NCBI RefSeq assembly: GCF_018361265.1
Contig: NZ_JAFLNH010000001.1
Location: 1,736,001-1,800,000 of the forward strand
Length of the DNA stretch: 64,000 nucleotides
DNA from: Mycobacterium sp. SM1
Lineage (GTDB): Bacteria > Actinomycetota > Actinomycetes > Mycobacteriales > Mycobacteriaceae
Direction: 5' to 3'
Of the stretch, positions 46,142-55,486 are shown piece by piece (position 1 is the first letter of the stretch; the number at the start of each line of letters is the position of its first letter). The position numbers and the translations under genes were made by a program. Below the pieces are notes generated by a model that ran no database searches, had not been told where the DNA came from, and was given only the letters and a program-made list of their open reading frames with translations.

Positions 46142-47569
46142 TCAGCAGTACTGGTAGTCGGGTGTTGACACAATTACCCGCAGCAATTCCAGCGTGTGCT
46201 CCCGCACAGCTTCCGGGTTGTCGGGGAGCAACGGCGAGCCGGTCAAGCGGTCAGCCAAAACCCGTCGTGTCCCCGCCGAGAGCCGCAGGGAGCCCATGGC
46301 CTCCAGACAGGCGTCTAGCAAAGAGAAGGACTCGCGGCGGGCGGCGTCGACGACCCGCTCCAGGATGCGAGCTACCCCGGGCGCCTCGGGACGAGCGATC
46401 TCGGCGCTGGCGCAGTTGATCCGCTCGATCAACCCGGCGCTGTCGATCCACTCCTCACCCTCGTGCCAACCCTCCACCGATGGAGGATTGAGCAGGGACT
46501 GGCCCATGAAATGCGCGTTTCTTGCCAGTTCAGCGACATCATTGGTGGGCAGCGCCCACCGGCCGGTCAGCCGAGCCGTACCCACCATCAGCTCTACGGG
46601 GCTCTTGACCTTGCGATACCGCACCTGCTCAGACCGGAAGTGATCCGACATGAAAATGGCTCGCAGTACACTGCGCAAATCACCGGCGGTGTCCTTGAAG
46701 ACGACGGCCAGCTTGGCGATCGCGGCTCGACCTGACTCATCGGGTTCGTCGGCGACGAAGAAACGGTAGAGCCGCTCGCAGATAAAGCGAGCAGTCGCTG
46801 GCTGCCTGACGATGATGGCAATCACGTCGTCGCCGTTGAAGGCGCCGGCATGGCCCAAAAAGGTTTTGTCCCCGCTGTCGTGGTCAGAATCGTCATAGAC
46901 AAACGAGCCAGGGAAGGTGCCGAGGAAGAACTGCGGCATCATAGGAGTCACGCCCCAGCCGGTAAAGGCGCGGGCTGCCGCCTTTACGTCGGCCTCGGTG
47001 TAATTACCCACCCCCATCGTGAACAGCTCCAATAGCTCGCGCGCGTAGTTCTCGTTGGGGGTGTCCTTGTGGTTGGAAGGATTGTCCAGCCAGAAGAGCA
47101 TCGCGGGATCGCGCGACACGCAACGCAGCAGCTCTTCGAAGCTGCCCATGCCGCGGTGGCGAAACATCTCGATCTGGTCGAGCAGCGCCGAGCAAGGCAC
47201 GGGGTATTTGGGTCCGGTGGCAAACAATCCATGCCAGAACAGAGCCATCTTTTCCTGCAGGGGCTGGGTCGTCGTGAGGAGCCGCCACATCCACTGTGGC
47301 CACGCATGCTCCGGGCTACGCGCACCCACCGAGGCCGTGAAGTACCGATCCACCAGGTCTTGGTCTTCATAGCAGCCGTAAGTCGCGGTTTCCTGCCGCG
47401 GGGTCAACAAGGCTTCGACAGTCTCTGCGTAGCCTGCGGCCAGATAGCAGTCCAGCTCATCGGCCGACGCACCGAAACCCGCCCTGCGGAGCAGATGAGC
47501 CATCTCTTCGCGGTCACCAGTTGGGTTATCTACTGCCCGTTCCGGATTCGCCAGGACTGGTGGCCTCAT
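46142..47569 (-). CDS. DUF1800 protein (475 aa)
   Basis: The ATG at 47569 has ribosome site agggagagg and opens MRPPVLANPERAVDNPTGDR. The frame is open further upstream to 47692. Family motifs are HLLRRAGFGASADEL, TTTQPLQEKMALFWHGLFAT, ENYARELLELFTMGVGNYTE, and ARAFTGWGVTP. The C-terminus has VKSPVELMVGTARLTGR and PPSVEGWHEGEEWIDSAGLI. The biochemical activity is unknown. First gene of the DUF1800-DUF1501-NHL operon. Confidence 0.87.
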   Translation of the reverse strand: MRPPVLANPERAVDNPTGDREEMAHLLRRAGFGASADELDCYLAAGYAETVEALLTPRQETATYGCYEDQDLVDRYFTASVGARSPEHAWPQWMWRLLTTTQPLQEKMALFWHGLFATGPKYPVPCSALLDQIEMFRHRGMGSFEELLRCVSRDPAMLFWLDNPSNHKDTPNENYARELLELFTMGVGNYTEADVKAAARAFTGWGVTPMMPQFFLGTFPGSFVYDDSDHDSGDKTFLGHAGAFNGDDVIAIIVRQPATARFICERLYRFFVADEPDESGRAAIAKLAVVFKDTAGDLRSVLRAIFMSDHFRSEQVRYRKVKSPVELMVGTARLTGRWALPTNDVAELARNAHFMGQSLLNPPSVEGWHEGEEWIDSAGLIERINCASAEIARPEAPGVARILERVVDAARRESFSLLDACLEAMGSLRLSAGTRRVLADRLTGSPLLPDNPEAVREHTLELLRVIVSTPDYQYC

Positions 47570-48142
47570 CGGTTCCGCCTCTCCCTTGATGGAGATGGAC
47601 CGCTCACAACGATCCAGACACTCGGGTGCCGGGCGACAAAGTCGCACCAAGGACTCACCAAGGACTGTAATTTGCATAGAATCCGCATGCAAGTGGTTCG
47701 CAGGAAGTCCGAGAACACCAGCGGTGACGCAGTGACCCCTGGTGGGCAGCCAGTGGCCTCGTGTCAGCCCGCTGTGCTACCAGGGTGGTGGTGTTGGCGT
47801 GGTTTCTGATGTGATCGATGGCCCCGAACTGCAGGCACGTCACCCGGTGTCGTGTTAGCGTTCGCGGAGGTCCCGCGCGTGCTGCTAAGTCCGTGCGCTT
47901 TGTGTGGTGTGCACCAGGCTGCGACGCGGGCGATCGGCATCGTTTTGCGGGCTGTCGCCCTAACGCGCATGCCTACCGCCGGCCGCGCCCGCGGGAAAAG
48001 GCTCGCAGATCCTTGCAGTGGGTAGACCGCCATCGTGCTGATCGGCTTTTGCGAGCGAGACGAGGACTGACGACTCCGGATTCTTTAAAAAGGGCGCGGC
48101 GCCGACGACCGCAAACCGCCTAAAGCATGCCAGCCCGGGTTG
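47570..48142. other. Intergenic region, no supported gene
   Basis: About 570 bases upstream of the DUF1800 operon and downstream of the 187-residue gene. Frames present are short and Arg-rich. The operon promoter should lie within the first 150 bases. No metal box was recognised. Confidence 0.4.
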
Positions 48143-48706
48143 TCAATGGCGGCCGAAACCTTTGCCGACGCGATCAAGCGGGTCAGGTGTCAGCCCTAGA
48201 TAGATTGCACGCAGCCTGTCCCACAGCTCCAGCTGTTCCCACGCGGGCTTCTCCCGGATTTGCTGATTATTAGTTAGGAACGGGTTGGGGAGCATCAGCG
48301 TCATCATTTGTTCATCACGTCCGTTGAAGAGCCGGATGCCCCATGAGGTGGGCGATCCGTCAGCGTCGAGACGGCGATACATTTCGGCCCGCCCACACCT
48401 TCGGATCTTGCCCAACTCGGGCCCGCTTCCCCGATGCTCGCCGATGCACAGGTGGAAATGCCAGCGACCGAAGTCGACCGTCACATACCCATCACGCATC
48501 GAGATGCGTTTCGGGGGGTTCGGCGCCGCCACTTCCCAGGCCGCGCCCGGGACCATGATGCCGAACCAGATTTCGTCCCAATATTCGTCGAAGCACAGGT
48601 GGATGAGGTCGAGCAGGCTCTTTTCGTCGGCGGGCAGCGGCCAGCGCTGTTCTCGGCCTCCACCCTCGCTCTGCACGATCGCTGGGACGGCGTTGCTATC
48701 GGGCAT
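48143..48706 (-). CDS. Conserved-looking hypothetical protein rich in Trp and His (187 aa)
   Basis: The ATG at 48706 follows caaggaaaggaacgct. The protein is soluble with a compact look: WPLPADEKSLLDLIHLCFDE, YWDEIWFGIMVPGAAWEVA, then YVTVDFGRWHFHLCIGEHRG, where several His and one Cys could bind metal or a cofactor, and GIRLFNGRDEQMMTLMLPNP. The C-terminus has PAWEQLELWDRLRAIYLGL. I cannot name the family. Sequence character (few low-complexity parts, balanced codons) supports a real gene. Confidence 0.65.
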   Translation of the reverse strand: MPDSNAVPAIVQSEGGGREQRWPLPADEKSLLDLIHLCFDEYWDEIWFGIMVPGAAWEVAAPNPPKRISMRDGYVTVDFGRWHFHLCIGEHRGSGPELGKIRRCGRAEMYRRLDADGSPTSWGIRLFNGRDEQMMTLMLPNPFLTNNQQIREKPAWEQLELWDRLRAIYLGLTPDPLDRVGKGFGRH

Positions 48707-49255
48707 AGCGTTCCTTTCCTTGTCCTTGGGATCTTTAGATCGAGCTATTCGTGACGGTGTACTCGCCTAGCGCGTCGGCGGGATTGCGATAGTGCAGGCA
48801 GCGGCGGGTACGGCGATGGCCGATAGCGATTTTTCCGGAATGCACTGCGCCGGGAAAGTCTGTTGTCAGCGCACACGCTGTGCGCCAGCAGCCATTCGGC
48901 GCCCATGGAGAGGAATCCTCGACGCCGATAGCACACGACAGCGCCCGCACCGCGCGCGCGGATTTGGCGCGCAGTAACCTGCTGGGAATCCCCGTTGTTG
49001 AGGCTCCAGGTGCTCGTGATGGCGTCGGCGCTAGGTCTGCCAGCGCTGGCGGTGGCTTCATCGGTCTTCGCGTCTTTTGGTTACCTGTCGATGGCTCACA
49101 ATTTCCAAGTTTTTGTGTTAGATGACAAACTCATCGGCAACGACTGTACTTTTGCGTCATGATGACTGCACAGTGCACGTACTGCCCAGGCCTTCACGAT
49201 CTGGAAGCGTGTGACGCTGTGCCACTGGTGGGCCGCATGCAGCATGCGTCTGGCG
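48707..49255. other. Intergenic region with a possible 46-codon Cys-containing ORF
   Basis: About 550 bases upstream of the 187-residue gene. An ORF from ATG 49159 to TGA 49299 would read MMTAQCTYCPGLHDLEACDA and end inside the 3' part of the ABC ATPase gene on the other strand. It has a C-x2-C pair but no ribosome site, so it is not called. Bases 49085-49160 are AT-richer and could hold a promoter. Confidence 0.35.
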
Positions 49256-50143
49256 CTATCTATCGTCGGGTGGGCTTGGCGTGTCTCCTGATGAGGTGAT
49301 CGGTACAGGTCGGGCGTCGGTCTGTTCCGGCGCGGACGTGGCGTCGCGGCCCGCGGGGCACCCTTGGGAGGCGACGGCCGAAATCAGGGAAAATGCCAGC
49401 AGGAGCCGTCCGGTCGCTGGGTGGATCAGGCAGTGGGTATCCACACCAAACACCTCACGTACCAGCTCAGGAGTCAAAACCTCCTGTGGGGTGCCGCCGG
49501 TAACGATCCGGCCGGCGGCCAACACGTAGATCCGGTCGAAGTAGGCGGCGGCGAGGTTAAGGTCGTGCAGCACGCATAGTGTCGAGATCTCCAGTCGCCG
49601 CAGCAACTCCAGAATCTCGAGCGTTGCGCGCACGTCGAGGTGATTGGTGGGCTCGTCCAGCAGCAGCAAACAGGTCTGCTGGGCAAGCGCACGCGCCACC
49701 AGGGTGCGTTGCTTCTCGCCTCCGGACAGGCTGAAAAACGGCCGCCTGCGGTGGGCGAGCATGCCCACGCGCTCCAACGAGTCGGCGACCACGTCCCGGT
49801 CGGTTTGGGACTCGCGGTCCAGCACGCCTAGATGTGGGGCGCGGCCCAGCGACACGACGTCTTCTACCCTGAAATCGAACTCCGCCAGTGGTTCTTGAGC
49901 CACCACCGCGGTGCGCCGGGCCACCTCGCGCTGGCGCAGCTTTGCCAGGTCGTCTTCACCCAACAAGATGACGCCCGTGGTCGGTCGAATCGAGCGATAA
50001 ATCGTTTTGAGCAGCGTCGTCTTCCCGCTGCCGTTGGGCCCTAGCAGAGCGACCTTTTCTTTGGGGCCGACCACGATAGCGCAATCGGAGAGCAGTGTCG
50101 TGGAATCTACCGCCACACTGACCCCATGCAGGACCAGCCTCAT
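49256..50143 (-). CDS. ABC importer ATPase, FecE/BtuD type (295 aa)
   Basis: The ATG at 50143 overlaps the permease stop as ATGA. Walker A is LLGPNGSGKTTLLKTI, the signature is FFSLSGGEKQRTLVARAL, Walker B is CLLLLDEPTNHLD and the H-loop is CVLHDLNLAAAYFDRI. These fit the iron-siderophore, heme or cobalamin importer family. The last 45 residues are a Pro/Ser-rich tail not needed by the family. The ATPase itself looks intact, but its permease is broken, so this system may not transport. Confidence 0.87.
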   Translation of the reverse strand: MRLVLHGVSVAVDSTTLLSDCAIVVGPKEKVALLGPNGSGKTTLLKTIYRSIRPTTGVILLGEDDLAKLRQREVARRTAVVAQEPLAEFDFRVEDVVSLGRAPHLGVLDRESQTDRDVVADSLERVGMLAHRRRPFFSLSGGEKQRTLVARALAQQTCLLLLDEPTNHLDVRATLEILELLRRLEISTLCVLHDLNLAAAYFDRIYVLAAGRIVTGGTPQEVLTPELVREVFGVDTHCLIHPATGRLLLAFSLISAVASQGCPAGRDATSAPEQTDARPVPITSSGDTPSPPDDR

Positions 50144-51306
50144 CGGCTCATCTCCCCAGATTGAGCACGACGCAGCAGCCACAAGAAATACGGGGCGCCG
50201 AGCACCGAGGTGACAATCCCGATCGGCAACTCAGCCGGGTCGGCCGCCACCCGGCACATCACGTCGACGACCACCAGATAGCACCAGATGGATCGCCCCG
50301 ACTAAGGGCGCCGCCGGCAATACGCGCCGGTGATCGGCACCCACCAGCTGACGCACGAGGTGCGAGATAACACGAGGTGCGGGATAATTAGCCCCACGAA
50401 CCCGATCCCACCGGCGACCGCGACCATCACGCCGGTGACCAGAGCGGTCACCACCAGCAGCCGGGCCCGCAGCCGCCGCACATTGACCCCCACCGACAGC
50501 GCGGTCTCCTCGCCGACCACCAGCGCGTTCAGTGATCGGGACTGCACCAGCAAATACCCCGTGCCCACTATCACCGCAGCTGCGGGCACCCCCAGCATGG
50601 GCCACTGCGCATCCCCTAGCGATCCCAACGTCCAAAACAGCACCGAAGCCGCCGCGCGGGGCTCAGTGCTCATAAAGATCAAAAAACTGGTCGCCCCGGC
50701 GAACAAGTAGGAAAACGTCACCCCGGCCAACACCACCCGCGTCGGGGTGAACCCGCTTCCACTGCGGGAGGTACCCAGCACCAACACCGCGGCAAGCAAC
50801 GCCCCGAGAAAACCCCCCGCCGACGTCGACAATCCAGCCATCGCCACCGAACCCAACGTAAGCGTGGCAGCTACCACAAACCCCGCACCCGAGCAGACCC
50901 CGAGCAAATAGGGATCAGCCAACGGGTTACGCACCACGGCCTGCAGCGTAGTACCCACCGCCGCCAACCCCGCACCCACGAGCGCTCCCAGCAACACCCG
51001 AGGCATGCGCAGCTGCCAGACGATCTGGTCTTGCACGGCGTCAAAGTGCGACCGCACCAAAAATCCGGCCACGTGGTGGCCGACTACCCGAGCCACACTG
51101 ATCGTCCCCACCCGCCCAGGCCCCACCGCGGCATCGACCGCCATCGCCACAACCAGCACCGCCAGCAGCACCGGCACCAGCACCGTCAACGGCAGCCGCC
51201 GACGTCCCGTGACCGACGCGTCGATGGACCCGCCCACCGGCACCCGACCCGCCGACCGACCACGGACCGACCGGTCCGCGTGCATCGGCACTGAGGCGTG
51301 GTTCAT
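50140..51306 (-). pseudogene. FecCD-type permease, frameshifted
   Basis: The first 300 codons are a normal FecCD permease: RMPRVLLGALVGAGLAAVGT, VVRNPLADPYLLGVCSGAGF and VAVAGGIGFVGLIIPHLV. A 17-bp tandem duplication at 50354-50387 then shifts the frame. In the next frame LVRQLVGADHRRVLPAA continues the family sequence. A second shift near 50285 is needed to reach RVAADPAELPIGIVTSVLGA and FLWLLRRAQSGEM, whose TGA at 50140-50142 overlaps the ATPase start. The start ATG at 51306 overlaps the binding-protein stop (ATGA). Confidence 0.82.
50354..50387. repeat. 17-bp tandem duplication inside the permease gene
   Basis: CACGAGGTGCGAGATAA at 50354-50370 is followed at once by CACGAGGTGCGGGATAA at 50371-50387, one mismatch. 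Seventeen is not a multiple of three, so the duplication itself breaks the reading frame. Confidence 0.9.
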
Positions 51307-52211
51307 GGTGATGCGAAGGCTTCGGGGTGCAGCCACTTCGCCCTGACGGCGATGCCATCGATGATCCGCGGTGTGCCCGGACTGGCCGCCTCGGCCACGT
51401 CGAGGCAGTAGATCCGCCCGTTTTTGGCGGCGTCAGTGGTCGGGAAAGCCCGCTTTAGTGTCGCTGCCTCTTTCACTGGGTCAACTGGATCTCCTGGCTT
51501 CACCAGCTCGATAAAAGCCTGGGGATTGCGGGCTGTGATCGCCTCTTTGCTCGTTGGCTTCATACCGCTCGTGTTAGAGAAAATGCTCACACCACCAGAT
51601 TTGATTAGCGCGTCTTTCTCAACCCCCACAGCGGTATCGGAAAACTGCCCGCCCAACCTGTAGAATTCGAATACCGGTAGTTTGGGTTTATCGCCAACCC
51701 GGGCTTCAATGCCATCTAATCGAACGCGGAGTCTGTCCACCAGCTGCTTCGCCTTATCACGCACATCGAAAATCTCGCCGTAATTGTCGATGTCGGTGAA
51801 AACATCGGTCACCTTCCCGTTCTGCCCATTACCGCAGCCGGTGCTCGTCATGCCCGCCGCACTCAGCACTGGCACCCGGTCCATCACCGCCTTGTTCTGC
51901 GGCAGCGGCTCAGCAAGGCTATTTGTCCCGCTCTGGGCGACGATCCGATTTCCCACGCCCAGATCGATCAGTATGTCCGCAATCGCCGGGTTCAAGATCA
52001 CCACCCGGCGAGGTGGCGCATTAAACGTCACGGTCCGACCGCAATCGACGACAGTCACCCGAAACCGGGTCCCGCCCGACACGGCGAACCTGCCACCGCC
52101 GTCCGAGGTCGCACCAGGACTCGAACCGGTGCACCCGCTGATGAGTGCGACGATCGTCGAGACCAGCGCAAGCCCCACAACTTTCGGCGCCGGCCGCGCC
52201 GCCGACCGCAT
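51303..52211 (-). CDS. Substrate-binding lipoprotein of an iron/cobalamin-type ABC importer (302 aa)
   Basis: The N-terminus is a lipoprotein signal with lipobox ALISGC near residue 27. The mature part is a helical-backbone binding protein (Peripla_BP_2 type): PPRRVVILNPAIADILIDLG, then VTDVFTDIDNYGEIFDVRDK, a long helix, and KNGRIYCLDVAEAASPGTPR. The loop between VPVLSAAG and NGKVTDVF looks shorter than usual for the family, so an internal in-frame deletion is possible. Ligand unknown; Fe-siderophore, heme or cobalamin are the options. It heads a three-gene operon with ATGA overlaps. Confidence 0.78.
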   Translation of the reverse strand: MRSAARPAPKVVGLALVSTIVALISGCTGSSPGATSDGGGRFAVSGGTRFRVTVVDCGRTVTFNAPPRRVVILNPAIADILIDLGVGNRIVAQSGTNSLAEPLPQNKAVMDRVPVLSAAGMTSTGCGNGQNGKVTDVFTDIDNYGEIFDVRDKAKQLVDRLRVRLDGIEARVGDKPKLPVFEFYRLGGQFSDTAVGVEKDALIKSGGVSIFSNTSGMKPTSKEAITARNPQAFIELVKPGDPVDPVKEAATLKRAFPTTDAAKNGRIYCLDVAEAASPGTPRIIDGIAVRAKWLHPEAFASP

Positions 52212-52706
52212 CGAGCCCCGACGCGAAGCCGCGCCCGATCAGTCGACCTCCACCTGATCGATTCACCAGCCGCTTCGGCCCAGCCCACCTGTGTTGCGTG
52301 ACCGACGCGATGCCTGGGCTGGCACCACGGGCACAGGCCGCGCGGGGTGAGGCTGGCTCGCGCGGACGGCGCGCAGGAACTGCCCCCCACCGGGCGGGGC
52401 AGCGCCGCGGTCGACTGTCGGTAGGGCACCTCGGTGATCAAGCGGCACCCGCTGCAGACCGCATGATGGAGCGGATGGGCGGCCGAACCGTAGGTGACAC
52501 CTGCGACGGAAAGGCGGCCGTCGAGTGGCTCGGGCATGGTATGGGCCGCGATCTGCGACGGCATCCGCCACGCAGCCCCTCGGCGGGTAGCAGCTCGCCG
52601 ATCCGGCCGGTGAGGGCCCGCTTCACAGCCGACAACTCAGCAGGCGGCATCCGATCAGTATCGCGCATGCAGCGCCAACCACTTGCGAAAAACCTGCAAC
52701 AAGTTT
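52212..52706. other. Region upstream of the ABC operon and PE-PPE pair 3
   Basis: About 500 bases with both divergent promoters. A minus-strand frame near 52300-52560 contains CSGC and CPWC about 45 residues apart, which looks zinc-ribbon-like, but it has no convincing start and merges into Arg-rich shadow sequence. I leave it uncalled. Confidence 0.35.
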
Positions 52707-52721
52707 TGCTAATCATTTGCA
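52707..52721 (+). promoter_or_regulatory. Weak Zur-like box upstream of PE-PPE pair 3
   Basis: TGCTAATCATTTGCA matches TGAAAATCATTTTCA at 12 of 15 positions and keeps the palindrome. It lies 66 bases before the PE start at 52788. It is weaker than the box at 38192. Confidence 0.4.
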
Positions 52722-52787
52722 TGAAGCGTCCGACAGGGCTATTCTCTGCGGGGTCGGATAGGCGCTCCTCATCGGGGGGTGATCGAG

Positions 52788-53101
52788 ATGGCGCTGAGTG
52801 TGGTTCGGCGGGTCGAGCCGGCGCTGCTGCGCTGGTGGAGGCGCTGACCGTGCGGCCGGCGGCTGCAAGGGCGAGTGCCGCGCGGTTGATTACCGTAGTG
52901 GTGCCGCCGGCCGTCGATGAGAGGTTCGCGCAAACCGCGACTGGGTTGGGCGCTGCGGGTGCTGAGCACGCTGAGCTGGCGGCGCAGGCGGCGCAACAGC
53001 CGGACCACTCGGGTCCGGATGGGGGAGCGGCAGGCATCGGTCATGCCACCGGTCATGCCGCTACGGCGTCGTCGTGCCTGATCGGAGGCGACTGGCGATG
53101 A
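52788..53101 (+). pseudogene. PE5-like gene with a frameshift, before PPE 3
   Basis: The ATG at 52788 gives MALSVV, then the frame fails. In the next frame the PE domain resumes as AGAAALVEALTVRPAAARAS and AARLITVVVPPAVDERF and runs to TGA 53099-53101, which overlaps the PPE ATG. Corrected length would be about 104 residues, the normal PE5 size. The second helix is present but the expected YxxxD/E motif near the C-terminus is not ([12 protein letters not shown] instead). One missing base near 52805 explains the break. An alternative in-frame ATG at 52721 would bypass it with an unrelated N-terminus. Confidence 0.68.
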
Positions 53102-54822
53102 CCGCCCCGATCTGGATGGCCTTTCCGCCAGAGGTGCATTCGGCGCTGCTGTCCAGTGGCCCCGGACCCGGTCCGCTGCTGGCGTCGGCTGAGGCCTGGA
53201 ACTCGCTGAGTACCGCATACACCGAGACGGCCGACGAGCTGACCGCGCTGCTGGGCGCGGCGCAGGCTGGGGCCTGGGATGGGCCGAGCGCCGAGGTATA
53301 TGTGGCCGCCCATGCGCCGTATCTGGCATGGTTGATGCAGGCCGCCGCCAACAGTAAGACGATAGCCGTCCAGCAGGAAACCGCCGCCGCGGCCTACACC
53401 GCAGCACAGGCGGCGATGCCCACCCTGGCCGAGTTGGCCGCCAACCACGCCACCCACGCGGTGTTGGTGGCGACGAATTTCTTCGGCATCAACACCATCC
53501 CGATCGCGCTCAACGAAGCCGACTATGCGCGGATGTGGGTTCAGGCCGCCACCACCATGAGCACCTATCAGGCCGTCTCGACCGCGGCGGTAGCCGCGGC
53601 GCCGCAGACCACCCCGGCGCCCCAGATCGTCAAGTCCAACGCGGCTTCCTCGGACCCGCCACCGAATCCCGTGGATTCGATATTCAATTTCTTGACACAG
53701 CTCTTCACTGGCCAGGGTTACACCAACTTCTACAACAACTTCCTAGGGCCGCTGGGTAACCTCTCACTTTATGGGATTCCCCTTGCGGAGTATGCCTTCA
53801 TCGGCAATCCATTCTTTTTCTTTAGCCCTGAGAATCTGGCGTTCGCTTTTGGCGTACCTATAGATCCAGGGACGTTTGTTGGCTTGCTCTCTAGCCTTGT
53901 TACTGGCACCCTGGCAGGTTTACCCGAGGTGATAGGGATAGCGGGATCTACAGGTAATCCATTAGTGGTGGCTATAGCTTTGATATTCAACGCTATCGAA
54001 TTCATTTCGTTTGTGATTACTAATATTATCCAGCTGCTGCACTGGCTGCTCGACCAGCCGCTGATCCTGGCTGTGACGCTGCCCCTGCTGGCCGCCCCGT
54101 TGGGCGCCGCTGTGGGCACGCTGGGCGGCTTGGGCATCGCCGGGGTGGCTTACGAGGGGCTGCACGAGCTGGTGCCAGCCCCCCCGCCGGTCGCTCCAGC
54201 CCTCGCGCCGCCTGTTGCCATCGGCCCGGTCAGCCCCACCCTGATCCCTTCCCCGGCGCCGGCCCCGGCCCCCGCGCCGGTGCCCGCGTCGGCGCCCGCC
54301 ACGGCCCCTGCGGGCGCTCCCAGCGCTCCCCCACCACACACACCACCGCCACCCGTCGGCCTGGGAGATTTTTCCTACATGGTGGGTTCCCTGCACTTGC
54401 GCTCCGGCAGGGAGGCGAGCACGAGTGCCCGCAAGAAGAAGGCGCCCGAGCCCGAAACCGCGCCGGCAGCTGCGGCGGCCCAGGCGGCGGAGAAGGCCCA
54501 GGCGCGTCGGCGCCGCCGAGCAAAGGCGCAAATGCTCGGCCAGGGTGATGAATACATGGACCTGGACCAAGAACTGGATTCAGCGCCCGGCGCTGCCCCC
54601 GCCGATCAGCACTCGGGGTCGAGCGCCGCCTCGGATCAAGGCGCGGGAACCCTGGGTTTTGCTGGAACCACGCGCACGGACACGACCATGCAGCCTGCGG
54701 GACTGACCACGCTGGTCGGCGGCGTGTTCGCCGACGACCCGAGGACGCCAATGATGCCCAGTAGCTGGAGCGACGATCCGGACCAGCCTGCCGATCCCAC
54801 GAAAGAGGCAAACGACGACTAA
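53098..54822 (+). CDS. PPE protein 3, PPE-PPW subfamily (574 aa)
   Basis: The PPE domain reads [29 protein letters not shown] and [20 protein letters not shown]. The middle (about 200-360) is strongly hydrophobic with several long helices ([40 protein letters not shown]), more membrane-like than in PPE 1 and PPE 2. Bases 53680-54030 are more AT-rich than the rest. The C-terminus has a basic helix, [17 protein letters not shown] and [11 protein letters not shown]. Its place before the methyltransferase and eccA3 equals that of PPE3 (Rv0280) in M. tuberculosis, and the following esxG/esxH relics point to a PPE4-type origin. Confidence 0.87.
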   Translation: MTAPIWMAFPPEVHSALLSSGPGPGPLLASAEAWNSLSTAYTETADELTALLGAAQAGAWDGPSAEVYVAAHAPYLAWLMQAAANSKTIAVQQETAAAAYTAAQAAMPTLAELAANHATHAVLVATNFFGINTIPIALNEADYARMWVQAATTMSTYQAVSTAAVAAAPQTTPAPQIVKSNAASSDPPPNPVDSIFNFLTQLFTGQGYTNFYNNFLGPLGNLSLYGIPLAEYAFIGNPFFFFSPENLAFAFGVPIDPGTFVGLLSSLVTGTLAGLPEVIGIAGSTGNPLVVAIALIFNAIEFISFVITNIIQLLHWLLDQPLILAVTLPLLAAPLGAAVGTLGGLGIAGVAYEGLHELVPAPPPVAPALAPPVAIGPVSPTLIPSPAPAPAPAPVPASAPATAPAGAPSAPPPHTPPPPVGLGDFSYMVGSLHLRSGREASTSARKKKAPEPETAPAAAAAQAAEKAQARRRRRAKAQMLGQGDEYMDLDQELDSAPGAAPADQHSGSSAASDQGAGTLGFAGTTRTDTTMQPAGLTTLVGGVFADDPRTPMMPSSWSDDPDQPADPTKEANDD

Positions 54823-54868
54823 ACCACAATCCCCGCAGGTCAACTTCTCGCCCGGAAACGATTGGAGA

Positions 54869-55160
54869 GTGAACCACGATTCTGTTGGACGCACACCCCG
54901 CAGTTGGTTGGGGCGCAGTCGGCGTCTGGGGTCAAGGCGGCCCCGATGTGTTCCGCGATCACCCAGGCCGCGCAGGAGGCCCTCGGCGCGGGCGTTTCAT
55001 GGCGGGGAATCGGCCGTGTTACGGGCCGCCCACGCGCGGTTCGTGGGGCGGAGGCCACGATCAACACGCCCAACACGCCGGAGGATATCGCCCAGGCCAA
55101 CGGCGGGGACGCCGGTGGACGCCTACACCTCCGCCAGCGCCTACACCGGGTTTTGCCCCG
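54869..55160 (+). pseudogene. esxG-like pseudogene after PPE 3
   Basis: Three frames in turn reproduce EsxG: ILLDAH, then [20 protein letters not shown] with AITQAAQEA, then [19 protein letters not shown], and finally [12 protein letters not shown] at the C-terminus. At least two indels interrupt it. A possible ribosome site (gattggagag) precedes it. EsxG is the small WxG-type partner of EsxH in ESX-3. Confidence 0.75.
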
Positions 55161-55214
55161 ACCGCCCCTGCGCTAGCAGCCGTTACCGCCCTAGAAGCTT
55201 TGAAAGGCCCTGTG

Positions 55215-55390
55215 ATGACCAAGATCATGTGCAACAGCCCGGCGACGCCGGCCCATGCCGCGCCGACATGTCGGGTGATGCGGGTGGTCCGGGGATGAGC
55301 TATCAGGGCCGTCAGAGCCGGCAGAACTTGGCAGTGGCGGAGCTGGGGCGCGCCGGCCGCGCTCCGGCTGGAACCCGTGCAACCAGCCCC
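55215..55390 (+). pseudogene. esxH-like pseudogene
   Basis: The ATG at 55215 has ribosome site gaaagg and gives [15 protein letters not shown], matching the EsxH start (MSQIMYNYPAMLGHA). After a frame change and a deletion of roughly 60 bases the later part reads [20 protein letters not shown], matching EsxH from the WxG turn on (GDTGITYQAWQAQWNQ), but the Trp is lost. It is followed by the methyltransferase promoter region. Confidence 0.72.
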
Positions 55391-55486
55391 TCGACGCTGG
55401 CCCGCGACCAACGCCACCAAATAGGGCGGCTCACCCCGCTAGCTCGCCCGAAAGCCGCGGTAGCACGCTCGCGTAAGGTCTGTGGG

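Noticed and set aside
49159..49299. 46-codon ORF with a C-x2-C pair
   Set aside because: No ribosome site, overlaps the ATPase gene end on the other strand, and too short to judge.
52263..52571. Possible zinc-ribbon gene with CSGC and CPWC
   Set aside because: The two pairs are in an Arg-rich frame without a convincing start and with no recognisable homology; chance Cys pairs are common in such frames.
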